This document shows positions 38,167 to 50,325 of a DNA stretch of 64,000 bases, piece by piece. Numbering within the stretch: position 1 is the stretch's first letter; every line of letters starts with the position of its first letter. The stretch comes from Aaosphaeria pasadenensis (lineage: Eukaryota; Ascomycota; Dothideomycetes; Pleosporales). The notes under the pieces are model-generated. The model saw nothing but the letters and a program-made list of their open reading frames with translations. It was not told the DNA's origin and searched no databases. The stretch lies in contig JAKLMB010000002.1 in NCBI GenBank assembly GCA_022813625.1, positions 744,001-808,000 of the forward strand, in the 5' to 3' direction. A program made the translations under genes and the position numbers.

Positions 38167-38800
38167 CTTTTATGATCATCACATCGTCCCCCTGTCCCTG
38201 AAGATATCGATTTTGGTGATAGAACAACTGGTGCCAAAATTTTAAGTAAAGGTGACTCAGTCAGTCTATGGAGTAATGACAATACTTCAATTATCATTCA
38301 CTTATGTGTAGTGGTATAGTTATGAAACTCCAAACTGTTACATTTCCTAGCCAGTAGTCAAGTAAAATGGACGTCTTCCACAGGTTGCCATGATCTACCC
38401 TTCCCTACGTGTAATTGAGTAAAGCATGAACACCGGATGCGTGTTACTATTCATGCCCCCCTTGATACATACATTTGTGTTGACTCAGTATTTACTATGA
38501 TCCTTACTGTTGCCATGCAACCCAGCTAATATTCTAGGCTGTTGGGTAGCAGCTGCAATCGAGATCGTCTGCGAGCAACTAACGCTAATCTTTGAGACCC
38601 TGATGACGAACTGAATCACTATCTTCGTGGTGGAGGTTAATATAAGAACAATATGTACTTCACGGTTCTTCTTCGTTTAGAGCTTCAAGAGAATGTCCCA
38701 TACTCTTGTTGGCTATGGTAGTCATCGAATTTTGAGAGGGTTCTATGGACAGGATTGCGAAAACATCGTCATGCTCACTAACTACTCCTACGGTCGACGT
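38167..38800. other. Intergenic after ankyrin gene
   Basis: 3' flank of the ankyrin gene before the repeat array becomes recognisable. No gene was supported. Confidence 0.45.
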
Positions 38801-38994
38801 TAGTTTAGAAGGACCTATGAATCAAAAGTGACCGGGTACTGGTCGTCGCACATCCAAAGTCCACGCCACAGCTTTTGTCACATAGATCCGGGGAAACCAC
38901 CGATTTGCAAAATGCGCAAGCCCCTAGACGGAACCGCGGCCAGTCAGGCGCCATTTTCTTTTTATCGGATAGGGCATATGTGCTTTTACATCTG

Positions 38995-41500
38995 CGTAAG
39001 AGAACGAACCAAACAGACGACATGCTAAGCTCCTTTCTTGACTTTTTCGATCAGAAAGTACATGAAGGTATCGACAATTTCGCTCAAATTATTATGCTGT
39101 AAGCTTTCCTGTTGCAATGGCTGCTATCCCTCCGAAGTCATAGCGGAAAGTTCTGGAATAATTTGTTTGTTCGTCATTTAAGATAAGAATGGAGTTGTCT
39201 GCGTTCGGCACGGGACATTATCGTTTGCCAAAGTTCTTTTTGAACGAAGTACTTGGAGAAACGAGGGAGGACAGATGACATGTGACGATGACATTGTATT
39301 TTTAGACTCCCACTCTCATGAACCACTTTTTCCTCGTCTTTTCCAAGACCGTTTTGCGGTCAACACCCCCAGCTCACATTCTTCTGTTGGCACTGGAAGG
39401 AAAGACTCGACCAGAGACAACATGGATTTCGCGATATATCTTTTTGGGGTCTCTGGTCCCCATAGATTGCTATATGTGTTTTCTTTCAGCTCATATGAAG
39501 CTATGGTCTTGATGGCTCACAGCTGCAACTCGCATGTTGAGTTTCTCTTTTAGCAGAGACACAGCCAGACGAGGGACATGAAAATCCCAAACTCCTTTTT
39601 AGTTTCCACTCACATATTCAGTGCATATTTTCTTTTTTGGATCATGGAGAGCGACGTTCATCTTTTCTGACACCATAGTCGAAGCCAATGCCGTAGAATC
39701 TCTCTTTCAGATGAAGAGGCACAGCCAACAAACATTATTCAGTAGGGATCTTGCGTTTTTGACCTCATTCGATTATATCCCTGCTGGTTTATTCCATCAT
39801 CGCGGCTCACAGCTCCAGCTCACATGTTCCCTTCCGTTTGTGCCTTTTACGTGAAGAGACAAAGCCGAAACAGACAACATATGAAAGTTTGATATAGTTA
39901 TCGGACTCGCACTCCCATGGAGTAATCGCACGTGGTTTTTTTGACATCGTTGCCAAAGTTCACGGGCCCTGGCACATGCTTGACGTCACCAATGGACAAG
40001 AGATGCAGCCACCGAACATCTTTCGGAAGATGTTTGAATTTTCCACCTCATACTGCAAGGAAACATGGATCCAGGCCGAAAGCGAACTTCATGTTGACTT
40101 TTGATGACTTTTGAAGCCACCGGTTCCAGCTCATATGCAATTTCCTCTTCGCAGAGAAGAAGAAGGCCGACGACATAGCTAAAAAGGAATACCGCTTTTC
40201 CCAGCTCATGTGGAAGTACCATCTACGCTTCTGATACGATATCGTCAGGGCTCATAGCTCCAGACACATGGGGACTTCATGCTCCTCTTTTCGGAGAAGA
40301 GACACAGCCAGACCACATGGATTCTGACAGAAGATCATTTTGATCCCGCACTCGAAACGCAGGGAGACCAACATTGAACATTCCCTTTAGTCGGTATTCG
40401 AGAAGGCACAGCATTCCGTGTTCTCATTAGAGTTTTGTTCCCGCACACATACTCAGGCGGGTTGTCTAAATTTTCTTCCCTCCCATGAACATTCTTAAGG
40501 GTTCTTTCTCCATGTCCCCCTCCGTTCTTCGCATACATTGATCACGAACTCGTTTTTTATCTCACTCCCTCGTCTGCAGGCACACACCGCATTCGAGATG
40601 AATGCTGGTGTTTCTGTTCTCCCACACATTTTCTGACAGTCTGTGTGCTTTTCCTCTCTCCTCCCATGATTCCATTTTTGCGGCGTTGTTCTCGCTTCTC
40701 CACACCTCTGACTCTTATAGTAGAGGGTTTCTTATATCTTTTTTCCCGGGCAGACGACATGTCATCCCAATGAATGTTTTTGATTCCGCCCAAGACATGG
40801 TGATCGCTATCAAGAGTTCGTACTCATACGCCTCAGCTTGTCGCGTTTTTCGAACATCCATCGGTTTCTTTCCTTCGTCCTCTTCCCATGATTCCATAGC
40901 CTCTGCTGTGTTATTGATCTCCCTTCCCCGATCCCGCGCTCATGAGGAGTGGTGTGCATTCTCTTACACCCAACCCACGCATCATATAGTCAAGTGTCTT
41001 TTCTCCAGCGCTCCTCCTCATATTATTCTTCTGATCGCTGTTTCCGCACATACGCCGTCATTTCAATTTCTCTGCTTTCGATCTTCGTATCGCCAGCGGA
41101 CGAGGGACGCTCATGAATAGCATGAGTTCGATTTTGCACGCTCCACATGGAATCGGCGTCTAGCATGTTTTTTCCCGTCCGCCCATGGGAAGAATTTAAG
41201 GTGGTCGAGGCTGAATAAAAATTTGAAAAGTGTGTGGAGAGAGAAAGGAAAGGGAGAGTTGGGGATGGGGATGTAGGGGTTTATATAGGGCGTAGGGAGT
41301 GCTTCCCCCACCAGGGGAGAGAAGAGGGTGTGGGTGTCATGGGATACATTTCGTTCGTAGGGTTTATCATGGAGTATTATGTCGTTTGCACGCATTCACA
41401 TTGGGCTATGTCGTCCGTATTGATTGCACCCTTCACATTGAATGTCGACGAACGAACGGACGACATCACCAAATACAAGTCACAATAGCACGATAGTGTT
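38995..41500. repeat. Diverged tandem array, unit about 140-160 bp
   Basis: A core close to AGACACAGCCAGACGACATG recurs at about 39,001, 39,256, 39,397, 39,555, 39,714, 39,854, 39,998, 40,152 and 40,294, with weaker matches at 40,394, 40,751 and 41,452. From 39,256 to 40,294 successive steps are about 141, 158, 159, 140, 144, 154 and 142 bp. Two more words hold a fixed place in several units: a mid-unit GACTCGCACTCCCATGG type, and GGCTCACAGCTCCAGCTCAC followed by TTCCTCTTTTCGC just before the next core. Units are strongly diverged, so this is an old array. It carries no long ORF. Related sites occur at 25.4-30.1 kb on the other side of the P450/ankyrin pair. Confidence 0.65.
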
Positions 41501-42249
41501 TTGAAATTACCAACTCCGATTTTTCTACAAGTGTCTAATACTGCTCACTCCCGCCCATGCTATGCCCGTCCCATACATCCCATCTCCTTTGCAATGCTTT
41601 CAGAGTGTGTAGCCACGTGACCAAAGGGTCACAGGCTCCATCGCACCGCACCGCCACACCTACGCCACGCTATACAAACTCCGGTAATCCCCGTTCCCAC
41701 GACCCCAACATCGTCCGTCCGTTCATAGCAGCAGCAGATAAGAAGTATTATGCTCGCTTCTGCAGGGAATTGATTCAAACGCCTCCTTTGACCCTTGGGA
41801 AGTTTGGAAAACAAGAAAAGCAGGGGAAGAAAAGGCGGGTCTTTAGCCAGTCCTGAAAGAAGAAGCCCGCCATGGTCTATAAGAAAGCTCGAGGGGAAAA
41901 AAGATGGATGATAGATGGAACTAGGAACCAAAAAAGCAAGCAAAAACAGGGAAGGAAGGGTATGGTAAGGGAAACGCAGGTGTTGTGTACTCCTAACAGA
42001 GAGCAGCGGATTCGAAGTTTTTGAGACTGAAAGAAAGCACTCGAAGTGCTGCCCGAAAATCCGAACGTCAGCTCCCGAAGCCCAAAAGAGGCTTCATCGC
42101 TCGCGCTCTCTGAACACCCGACCCCAATGCTAGTTCGTATTTCGTGCCCAAAGCGTTTGTGCCGAATCCGCACCGCACGCTGGCGCTGAATTCCCGCCCA
42201 CCCTCATCGTGTATGCCATTAATCATCCCGCAATGTCTTCATTATGCAT
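41501..42249. other. Intergenic 3' of DnaJ gene
   Basis: Downstream region of the minus-strand DnaJ gene. No gene or repeat unit was recognised with confidence. Confidence 0.45.
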
Positions 42250-43644
42250 TTACTGCGACGCGCACTGGACGCGCTCGGCACCGGGGTGCATGTCATCGTC
42301 ATCCTCGTCCATGGCCATTCCGCGGGCGCGGGCCTGCTCTCTTGTTGGGTCAACATCCTCGAGGGTGAAATCCTCAGTCATGGCGTCTGGTGGAGGAAGA
42401 GAGGCTTGAGGCGCACGAGGGGGGAGGACGCTTTCCAAGGCCTTGATCTGCTCGGGAGTGATGTTACCACCATCGGGTCCAGTCAATCGCTCGGGGAACT
42501 TGACGTCGAATTGGATGTATAGGTTGCCGTGGTCGTGGTGTCGGTATGAAGGCATACCCTGGTTGCGGATGACCTTGACTTCGCCTGTTGTCATAGTTAG
42601 CTTCTGATAATTATCTGTATTAAGTTTCTTTGTCAACGTACCTTGGCTGATGCACTCTCCGGGGATGATGTCGACGGTCAACCACCTCTCGTCGAGATGC
42701 TCGATGTGAATCTGGCCACCAGCGAGAGCGGTCAAGAGATCGATTTCAGCGTGGTAGAACAAGTCGTCGTCTTTGCGCTGGAACCTAGCGTGGGGCTTCT
42801 GCTCAATCTCGAACACAACATCACCAGGCTCGACGCCAGGAAGCTGGTCACCCTCGCCGCGGAACTCGATCTTGTGGCCGCTCTTAACACCACGGTCGAC
42901 ATGGACGTGGAGGACCTTCCTCTCGATGATGGTCTTCTTTCCATTGCACTGCTTGCATCGGTCCTTTTCGCGGATGATCTCTCCCTCTCCCTGGCAGTCA
43001 GGGCAGACAGTCTGGAATCGCTGGATCATGGGGCCCATCTGGCGCATCATGTGCTTCATACCACGGCCATCACATCCTGTGCACTTCTTGACCGCACCCT
43101 CCTTTCCACCACGGCCGTCGCACTTGGGGCAGATGACGGATTTCTGAAGAGCAAGCTTGGAAACCTTTCCGCGGTAGATGTCCTCGAGCGACACCTTGTG
43201 GACGTGAGAGATGGTACGCGCCTTCTTGGGACCGGTCTCCCTCATGCCACCACCGCCGCCGCCGAACATGCCTCCGAAGGGGCCACCGCCGCCGCCAAAG
43301 AACTGCGCGAACAGATCCTCGGCAGCCATGCCACCGCCGCCCATACCGCCCTGCTCGAGACCCTCCTCGCCATATTGGTCGTAGATCTGTCTCTTGTCGC
43401 TGTCGGAGAGGACCTCGTACGCATGTGACAGGTCCTTGAACTTCTCTGCGGCTTCGGGGTTGTGTGCGTTCTTGTCTAGGTTGTGTCAGCCTGGAGCTCA
43501 CTTTGGGTTTCTCGAGGAGACTGGGCGGGAGAGCGTACCTGGATGATGCTTGAGCGCACCCTTCTTGTATGCAGACTTGAGCTGAGCCTCAGTCGCATCT
43601 GGGGAGACCCCGAGGATCTCGTAGAACTTTGTGTCTTTCACCAT
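42250..43644 (-). CDS. YDJ1: Type I DnaJ/Hsp40 co-chaperone, Ydj1-like, with CaaX box
   Basis: Exons 43644-43539, 43475-42642 and 42584-42250 encode 424 residues; introns are 63 bp (GTACGC/CCTAG) and 57 bp (GTACGT/AACAG). The J-domain begins MVKDTKFYEILGV; its HPD motif is split by the first intron (HHP/DKN). A Gly-rich linker follows, then the zinc domain CPKCDGRG, CTGCDGRG, CPDCQGEG, CKQCNGKK, then the two-lobed substrate domain (HVHVDRGVKSGHKIEFRGEGDQLPG...). The second intron, if unspliced, would insert 19 residues into GECISQGEVKVIRNQG. The protein ends CASQ, a farnesylation CaaX, as in yeast Ydj1 and human DNAJA1/2, so membrane-associated cytosolic Hsp70 assistance is expected. A TATAAATA box lies about 55 bp upstream, and an imperfect heat-shock element (GAATCTTCTGGTTC) about 100 bp upstream. 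Confidence 0.96.
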
Positions 43645-44718
43645 AGTTGTAGATTGTGTCGATTGCCGGAGAAAGGAGGGGGATGGCGGGGTATTGGGTA
43701 TTTATAGGATCGTAATAAAAGATCTAATGAGGAGCGCGAAGGGTCGAATCTTCTGGTTCTTATTCGGTCAGCGGGTCCTAATACGGGTGGAGGTTGTTAC
43801 GATTGAATAACTCGAAGGGGGGAGGGTTCGCCGCACTGTGGCAACGACGAGGCAGGCTGACTGTACAGCAGAAGTGGGAGGAACTCACCGAGCTTCACCG
43901 TGGGGAGCCGTGCAACACTCGGAAGTGATTCTATGAGGAAAAGATGAAAGTGTGATTCCAAAGTCTCTGGGGTGGTTGGCAGAGAAAACGGAGGAGATAT
44001 GTTTTATTTGAAGGGTATTGGGAATACAATAGGCGTGCGTAGAGGCGTGGACGGCGTTGAAAAAGCTTTGGGGGACTTAAAAGAAGGTTAAAGAATGGAA
44101 TGGCCAACCGGATTGGAGCAAATCGGCTGTGCCGACCGAACCTTCGGTGCGATTCTATGGCCTTCCACAGCCAACTTTCAGCCTCGCCCCAGCTCAATTG
44201 TGCAAGTAAGACAATAGAAAACTCCGACAATGCGAATAACTATATATCATACCACTTTAACATTTCGAAACTGAATAAAAAGGGACAGAAAACTGTTTAT
44301 TTGGTTGTCTATTGGGGTGGAGGAATGGATGGAGAAGGATGGGGATGCATGACTAACGTCCCATTTAGAGATTTCCATGGGCGAAACATGCGCCGACCAA
44401 TCAGCGGCCGGGACGAATGATCGACTCTTATCGCGATAGGCCGGGAGAGGAAATCGATCGCAGATGGTCTTAAAATTCTCCCATACGAGTCGACTTACAG
44501 TACATTTCATCGTAATACGGGAAGAGAGATACCCTCAGAGACTAGCAGATCCATATTAATAGTATGTACTCCGTAATAAATAAATCCATAATCACACTTC
44601 GATCGCTTTCCTCCTCTTCTTTGTCCTCTGTATGCATGTCTCATAACATCTTTGTTCTCCCTCACACACTCCGCTACCGAGTGACTATTAGTAACCAGGT
44701 TCCCCTAGCCAAATAACC
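43645..44718. other. Divergent promoter region DnaJ/FCY1
   Basis: 1.07 kb between the oppositely transcribed DnaJ and cytosine deaminase genes. It contains the DnaJ TATA box and heat-shock-like element described with that gene. No ORF with a recognisable domain was seen. Confidence 0.5.
43699..43706 (-). promoter_or_regulatory. TATA box of DnaJ gene
   Basis: TATAAATA on the minus strand, about 55 bp before the ATG at 43644. The imperfect heat-shock element at about 43,746-43,759 (GAAnnTTCnnGTT) lies just upstream, as expected for a stress-inducible chaperone. Confidence 0.45.
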
Positions 44719-45346
44719 ATGGAGTCGGATATCGGATTCAAGGCAGCCCTACAGGAGGCAGAACAGGGCAGCTCCGAGGGCGGAGTCCCCATCGGCGCAG
44801 CACTTGTCTCAGCTGATGGCAAGGTACTGGGACGAGGCCACAATATGCGCATCCAGGAGGGGAGTGCCATTCTACATGTTTGTTGCCTGTTTCAAATATA
44901 TGTGCCGTGTTTCCTCGACTGACAAATTGATTCCTGAATCAGGCCGAAATCTCAGCTTTGAACAACGCCGGAAGGCTGCCGGCTGGCACATATCGCGGTG
45001 CTACGATGTACACGACACTGTCGCCGTGCGATATGTGCACTGGTGCCTGTCTCATGTATGGTGTCAAGCGTGTAGTCATTGGTTAGTCTTCTCCTGGTCA
45101 ATTATCATCTCTCGATTGCGGTAGTGTTAATGTTGCGTAGGCGAGAACAAGACTTTCCTAGGAGGCGAAGCGTATCTGAAGCAAAGAGGAGTCGAGGTCG
45201 TCGTGCTGGAGAGCGAGAAGTGCAAAGAACTCATGAAGAAGTTCATCGCCGAAAAGCCGGCAGAATGGTACGTCATGCTAGAATGCAACAGAACTAGATC
45301 ACACCACTAACAATCTCACAGGAACGAGGATATTGGTGAAGAGTAG
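44719..45346 (+). CDS. FCY1: Cytosine deaminase
   Basis: Four exons, 44719-44877, 44943-45081, 45141-45267 and 45322-45346, give 149 residues; introns of 65, 59 and 54 bp keep phase. The CDA-fold signature is complete: HAEI with His 53 and Glu 55 (the first intron falls exactly after the His), then SPCDMC with Cys 82 and Cys 85. Substrate-fold segments EGGVPIGAALV, GRGHN and MYGVKRVVIGENKTFLGGEAYL match yeast Fcy1 closely, and the protein ends AEWNEDIGEE. Yeast Fcy1 converts cytosine to uracil in pyrimidine salvage and forms a dimer with one zinc per subunit. The stop lies 74 bp from the HEM12 stop on the other strand, so the two 3' UTRs probably overlap or nearly touch. Confidence 0.96.
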
Positions 45347-45420
45347 TACAGTACCCAACATTTGGGTGTAGTTATATGACTTGTTTATATCTTGACTTTT
45401 GATACGGCCGCCGAGACGAC

Positions 45421-46729
45421 TTATGAGGATGTATAGAAATGTATTTGTTGGAAGTAGAACTTGAGATCGTCGGGATTGACGAATGGTGTAATTCCTAGAA
45501 AAAGTCAATATCAAAAGACATCGGTTAACGCAGCTCGGACTGAACGTACCGTGACCCAAGTTGGCAATCCATCCCTGCTTGCCGCCACCGAAGCCGGCGA
45601 CCATTTCCTTCACGACCTTGGTGATTGCTTCCCGTCCGCCGTACAAGACACCCGGGTCTGCGTTTCCTTGGAGGGTCTTTCCCTTCGCGCGTGCAATCTT
45701 GTACGCTTCCGCAGGGTCGTGCAGCCAGTCCAGACCGATGACATCGTAGTTGGTGTCACAGAGACTGTCCAATGCGTACCATGCTCCCTTTGCGAAGACA
45801 GTCATGGGGACGCGCTCGAGACCAAGCTCCTGTAACCTTCGTGGAAGGTTGTCAGCAATATGGGTAAGATATGGCAGAGACATCTCCTTGAAAGAGGCCG
45901 GCGAGAGCTCTCCAGCCCATGAGTCGAACACTTGGACCATCTAGTCACTGTCAGTTGATGCTGCTCGTCTTTGGGCAGTCATTGATCGCGAACCTGTGCT
46001 CCAGCCTGCACTTGAAGTGCCAGATACTCCACGCAAAGCTCTGCAATCTTCTGCAACAACGCTTTGCTTTCCTCTGGGTGCTTGAACAACCATGTCTTCG
46101 CTTGGATGAAGAACTTGCTGCCTCCACCTTCCACCATGTAGCTCATCAACGTCCAGGGAGCTCCACAGAATCCAATCAATGGGACTCTTCCCTTAAGCTT
46201 TTGTCGTGTGAGCGTAATAGCCTTGTATACGTAGTCTAAAGACTCCTTAACGTCGACTTTACGATCCATAATCTCCCTGTACTGCTTGTCCTCCGGCGAC
46301 TGCAATGGCTCGGGAAAGTGCGGACCCTTCTTATCCACCATTATAACCTCCATACCCATTGCCTGCGGTATCACCAAGATGTCGGAGAAGATAATGGCGG
46401 CATCGATGAGCCCTTCGTAGCGCTCAATAGGTTGCAGGGTGAGCGTCGAGGCGATCTCGGGTGACCGGCAGCATTCGAAGAAATCATTCTTGCCCTTTGC
46501 TTCGTGGTACTCGGGGAGATATCGTCCAGCTGTGAAATTCTCAGTCCCTGAATAGCATCAATAGCTCGTGGAAGCTCACCTTGTCGCATCACCCACATGG
46601 GCGGTCGCTCCACCTTCTCACCTATGGGAAGAATTAGTGTCAGCTGTTCGGCAATCCCTATGGCATTGATGTACCTCGCGCAGTTCGCAGAATGAGGTCA
46701 TTCTTCATTGGTTCAAATTGGGGCGCCAT
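45421..46729 (-). CDS. HEM12: Uroporphyrinogen decarboxylase
   Basis: Five exons, 46729-46675, 46621-46580, 46529-45994, 45940-45550 and 45494-45421, give 365 residues, close to the yeast enzyme. Introns are 53, 50, 53 and 55 bp, all GT-AG. Recognisable signatures: RPPMWVMRQAGRYLPEY near residues 24-40, IIFSDILVIPQAMGM, VPLIGFCGAPWTLMSYMVEGGGSK, VQVFDSWAGELSP, ALDSLCDTNYDVIGLDW, TLQGNADPGVLYGG and GWIANLGHGITPFVNP. The enzyme removes the four acetate carboxyls of uroporphyrinogen III to give coproporphyrinogen III in the cytosolic part of heme synthesis. Exon 2 is only 42 nt. The gene diverges from MSH1 with 220 bp between the start codons and converges on FCY1. No missing active-site residue was seen. 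Confidence 0.96.
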
Positions 46730-46949
46730 GATTGTCGTAAAGTTGAAGTATAAGCTCAGGCGACGTCTGCTCGAAAACTGGCCTCGGTTTTGTATATTAA
46801 TGAGAATGCGGAATCATCTCGGAATGCCCCGCGGCGGTGGAGCTAGTCCCGATCAGGTGCAACTAAGGCTATATTCTGTGACGATCATACAGCTCTATGC
46901 CACCGCGATCCCCACAGCTCACTCTTGATTCTCGGCATCAGAGGAGATC
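46730..46949. promoter_or_regulatory. Shared divergent promoter HEM12/MSH1
   Basis: Only 220 bp separate the ATG of HEM12 (minus) from the ATG of MSH1 (plus), so both promoters must sit here. No clear TATA box was identified. Confidence 0.5.
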
Positions 46950-49900
46950 ATGCTGCCTAAGCATGTTTCGAACGGACTGCGATACCAAAGTTTGTCCAAG
47001 CTGAGTCGACGAATCCCTTGGATTCCGCATCAGGCATCCGTCAGTTCGCTTGCTTTCCCTTACCTGAGCTCGACGCGTCTAAGAGCGAATTCACGTGCAA
47101 GCCAACCTCGCCAACCGCGGTTCTCATACATCCCAATTCGTGGTGCCAAAAGAAAGACACAGGTCAACTTGGAAGATTTGCCGCAGGGAATCATTGGGAA
47201 TGATGGCGAACCCCTCCCACTTCAGGATGTCGACGAGCCAGAGTATCCACCGCTTCTTCAGCAGGTGCGGAATAACATGCTGAAATTTAGCCATTGCGTA
47301 CTCCTGACACGCGTTGGTGGTTTTTATGAGCTATACTTCGAACATGCCGATGAATATGCACCGCTACTGAATATAAAGAAGTCGAGAAGAAAAGCACAAA
47401 AGGGCAGTAAACGACCCGCTGTGCCCATGGCTGGTTTCCCCGTCTATCAACTCGATCGATACCTCAAGATTCTCGTGCAGGATCTGAATAAGCATGTTGC
47501 CATTAGTGACGAGTTCCTTAATGATGCTGCCACCAGGGCCAAAGGCGAATCACTCTATTCGCGTAGAGTATCCCGTATCGTGACTCCCGGGACGTTGATC
47601 GATGAGCATTTCATGGACCCTTGGCAGAACAATTACCTTCTGAGCATTCACGTTGACCCTGAAGCCCTGAATGTCGACGACGCCGTTGTGAAAAGTCCTG
47701 GCAGTCAAAGTGTTACTTCTATGCTCAATCTTCCCCGGACAGAGGTCGGTCTTGCTTGGATCGATCTCTCTAGTGGAGATTTCTCGACCCAGACCACAGA
47801 CATCGCATCACTTCCCTCGGTTGTGGCACGGATAAAACCGCGTGAGATTGTTTTGGATAGTAAATTTGAAGAGGACGGTCAATCGCGTATCGTCTCGATC
47901 CTGCAGGACGATGGCCATATCATTACTTTTCAACAGCCCGCGGATAACCAGTTGACTCTTAAGGATTGGATACCGATGCTCGAAGAGGTAGTTGCTGATT
48001 TCGATACTTCGGACTTCACGAACTCAGAGGTGGCTGCTGGTGGCTCCCTCTTGCATTACGTCAAACACCAGCTGTTGGGCTCAAGGACAAGACTACAAGC
48101 GCCGGTTCGGCACCAACCCGACGATCATATGAGCATTGACAGGAACAGCCTTAGAGCTTTGGAAATAAGAAGCACTATACGAGATGGAACCTACGAAGGA
48201 AGTCTTCTTCATTCGCTGAAAAAGACGGTTACAAATAGTGGAACCAGGCTGTTGACCCAGCGTTTGTGTAAGAACTCTTGTCAAACAAATGATACCCCAT
48301 GATACTGATTTTGGATTAGCTGCCCCTTCAATGTCTTTATCAACTATCAATGAACGCCTTGATCTTGTCGAAGAAATGATAGAGTACCCGCAATTACGAC
48401 AAGACGTGATAACTTTACTTAGCCACACGTTCGACTCCCTCCGACTAGTCACTAAGTTCACGGTTGGTCGTGGAGACGCGGATGATCTTCTTGAACTTTC
48501 AAGGACTATTTCGACCACAGTCACGCTTGTCAATACGCTTCAAGAGCACTCGCAAACGCGCAGTAGTATTTCTATTGGTAACGAAAAGCAGGAAGTCGAG
48601 CAGCGTCGCCGGCAATGCGTGCCCAGATTAATCAAACGATTTGATCTAGGTACGCCCCTTTCACTATCGAAAAGGATCGAAGAAGCGATCGATGAAGAGG
48701 GATTGTTGGAACAGCATCGCGTTGAAGATGACGAGGCTGCGGAGATGACAGATCTTGCGCAAGACGTCCTTGGAAGGGAAGCCGGAGAGGAGGACCTCAA
48801 ACAAATTCCCAAAAGAATCCAACCTAAGCCTCATGTGATTGCTCCCTCCTTTAAGCCCGCTACGGATGGTAGGGACGACATCTGGATCATGAAAAGGAGC
48901 GCAAGCAAGAATCTAGAGAAGCTGCATGATACTCTTGAATCTCTTATCGACTCGAAATCCCAGCTCGAGGTGGGCCTACGAGAAAAGCTCTCGGCGTATA
49001 GTCTAGTTTTGAAATGGACCCCTAACCTTGCTCATATAGCCCATGTGAAAGGTAAAGACGTTGCTCGGGTTACTCCACACTATCCGAAGAGCCTCAGTAC
49101 CAGCAAATCTACGCGATCGTTCCAAGTCCCAGAGTGGACACAATTGGGGGCCCAGATGGACGAAACACGATACCGTATTCGTAATGAAGAGCAGAAAGTC
49201 CTTACAAGCCTTCGCGAGGATGTTGTACGAAACCTGGTCAAGCTGCGTCGCAATGCAGCCGTGCTGGACGAACTTGACGTGGCCTGCGCGTTTGCCTTAC
49301 TCGCCGTCGAGAAACAATTTGTACGCCCAATCCTGAACTCGGGTACGTCGCATAACATCGTCGGCGGCCGTCACCCGGTGGTCGAAGCTGGGTTGATCGA
49401 GCAGGGGCGGAAGTTCGCTGTGAATGATTGCTTACTCGGAGACAACGAGCGTATTTGGCTCATCACAGGGCCGAACATGGCGGGCAAAAGTACATACCTA
49501 CGACAAAATGCCCTAATCTCCATTCTTGCACAAACAGGTTCTTTCGTACCTGCTGAGTATGCTGAAATTGGGCTAGTAGACAAAGTCTTCAGTCGAGTGG
49601 GGTCAGCAGATAATCTGTATCAGGACCAGTCAACGTTCATGGTGGAGATGCTGGAGACTGCTCAGATTCTCAAGGAAGCCACACCTCGCTCTTTCGTCAT
49701 CATGGACGAAGTGGGCCGAGGCACAACACCAGAAGACGGAATCGCCGTTGGATATGCTTGCCTGCATCATCTATATCACAATAATCAATGTCGGACATTG
49801 TTTGCAACCCACTTCCATGCCCTCGCTGATATGACGAATGGTTTCGAAAAGTTAGCATGTTATTGCAATGATGTATCGGAGAAGGAAGACGGAACATTCT

Positions 49901-50064
49901 CCTATGTACACCGTCTGCGAAAAGGTGTGAATCGAGAAAGCCATGCACTCAAGGTTGCACGGGTTGCTGGGTTACCCGAAGAAGCAGTAACGATAGCTGC
50001 AAAGGTTCTTGCTGAGCTCAAGTCTCATCGCCCAAAAGCTGAACTTGTCCAAGCTAACAAATAG
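46950..50064 (+). CDS. MSH1: Mitochondrial DNA mismatch repair protein MutS homolog Msh1
   Basis: Exons 46950-48267 and 48320-50064 (52-bp intron, GTAAGA/ATTAG, phase 1) give 1020 residues, a little longer than yeast Msh1. The N-terminus is rich in Arg/Ser without acidic residues (MLPKHVSNGLRYQSLSKLSRR), as in a mitochondrial presequence. MutS domain I contains RVGGFYELYFEHADEYAPLL, the Phe-X-Glu mismatch wedge. The ATPase domain has Walker A TGPNMAGKST (about 822-831), Walker B FVIMDEVGRGTTPEDG (about 898) and FATHFHAL, then a short helix-turn-helix end. The Msh1 family acts in mitochondrial genome maintenance. The gene diverges from HEM12, which may allow coordinated control of two mitochondria-related functions, though that is only inference. 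Confidence 0.95.
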
Positions 50065-50325
50065 GGATAGCGCTTTCCGCAAGCCACTTTTCAAAATGGA
50101 CCTTTGCTTGAGGCATCATCCGAGGAAGGTGCTTCTGTTTACGCGCAACGACTATCTCCGACTTCATCTCTTGTATTTCTTCATGTATCATTATCTCCAC
50201 TTATTCAGCACAGCGAACATCGTTCTCGCGAATACCCATATATTTCTGCATTCACTCTGAAACATCTTCACTTACTGCGTACTTCGTTGAGCTACCAAAA
50301 CATCCTCTTCTCATTGCAACTCAAT

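Noticed and set aside
38995..41500. CRISPR-like array
   Set aside because: Units are about 150 bp, diverged throughout, and lack identical short repeats with unique spacers; the genome is eukaryotic.
42643..43428. 261-codon plus-strand ORF opposite the DnaJ gene
   Set aside because: It is an antisense shadow of a strongly codon-biased gene; the Leu/Asp/Ala-rich text has no domain.
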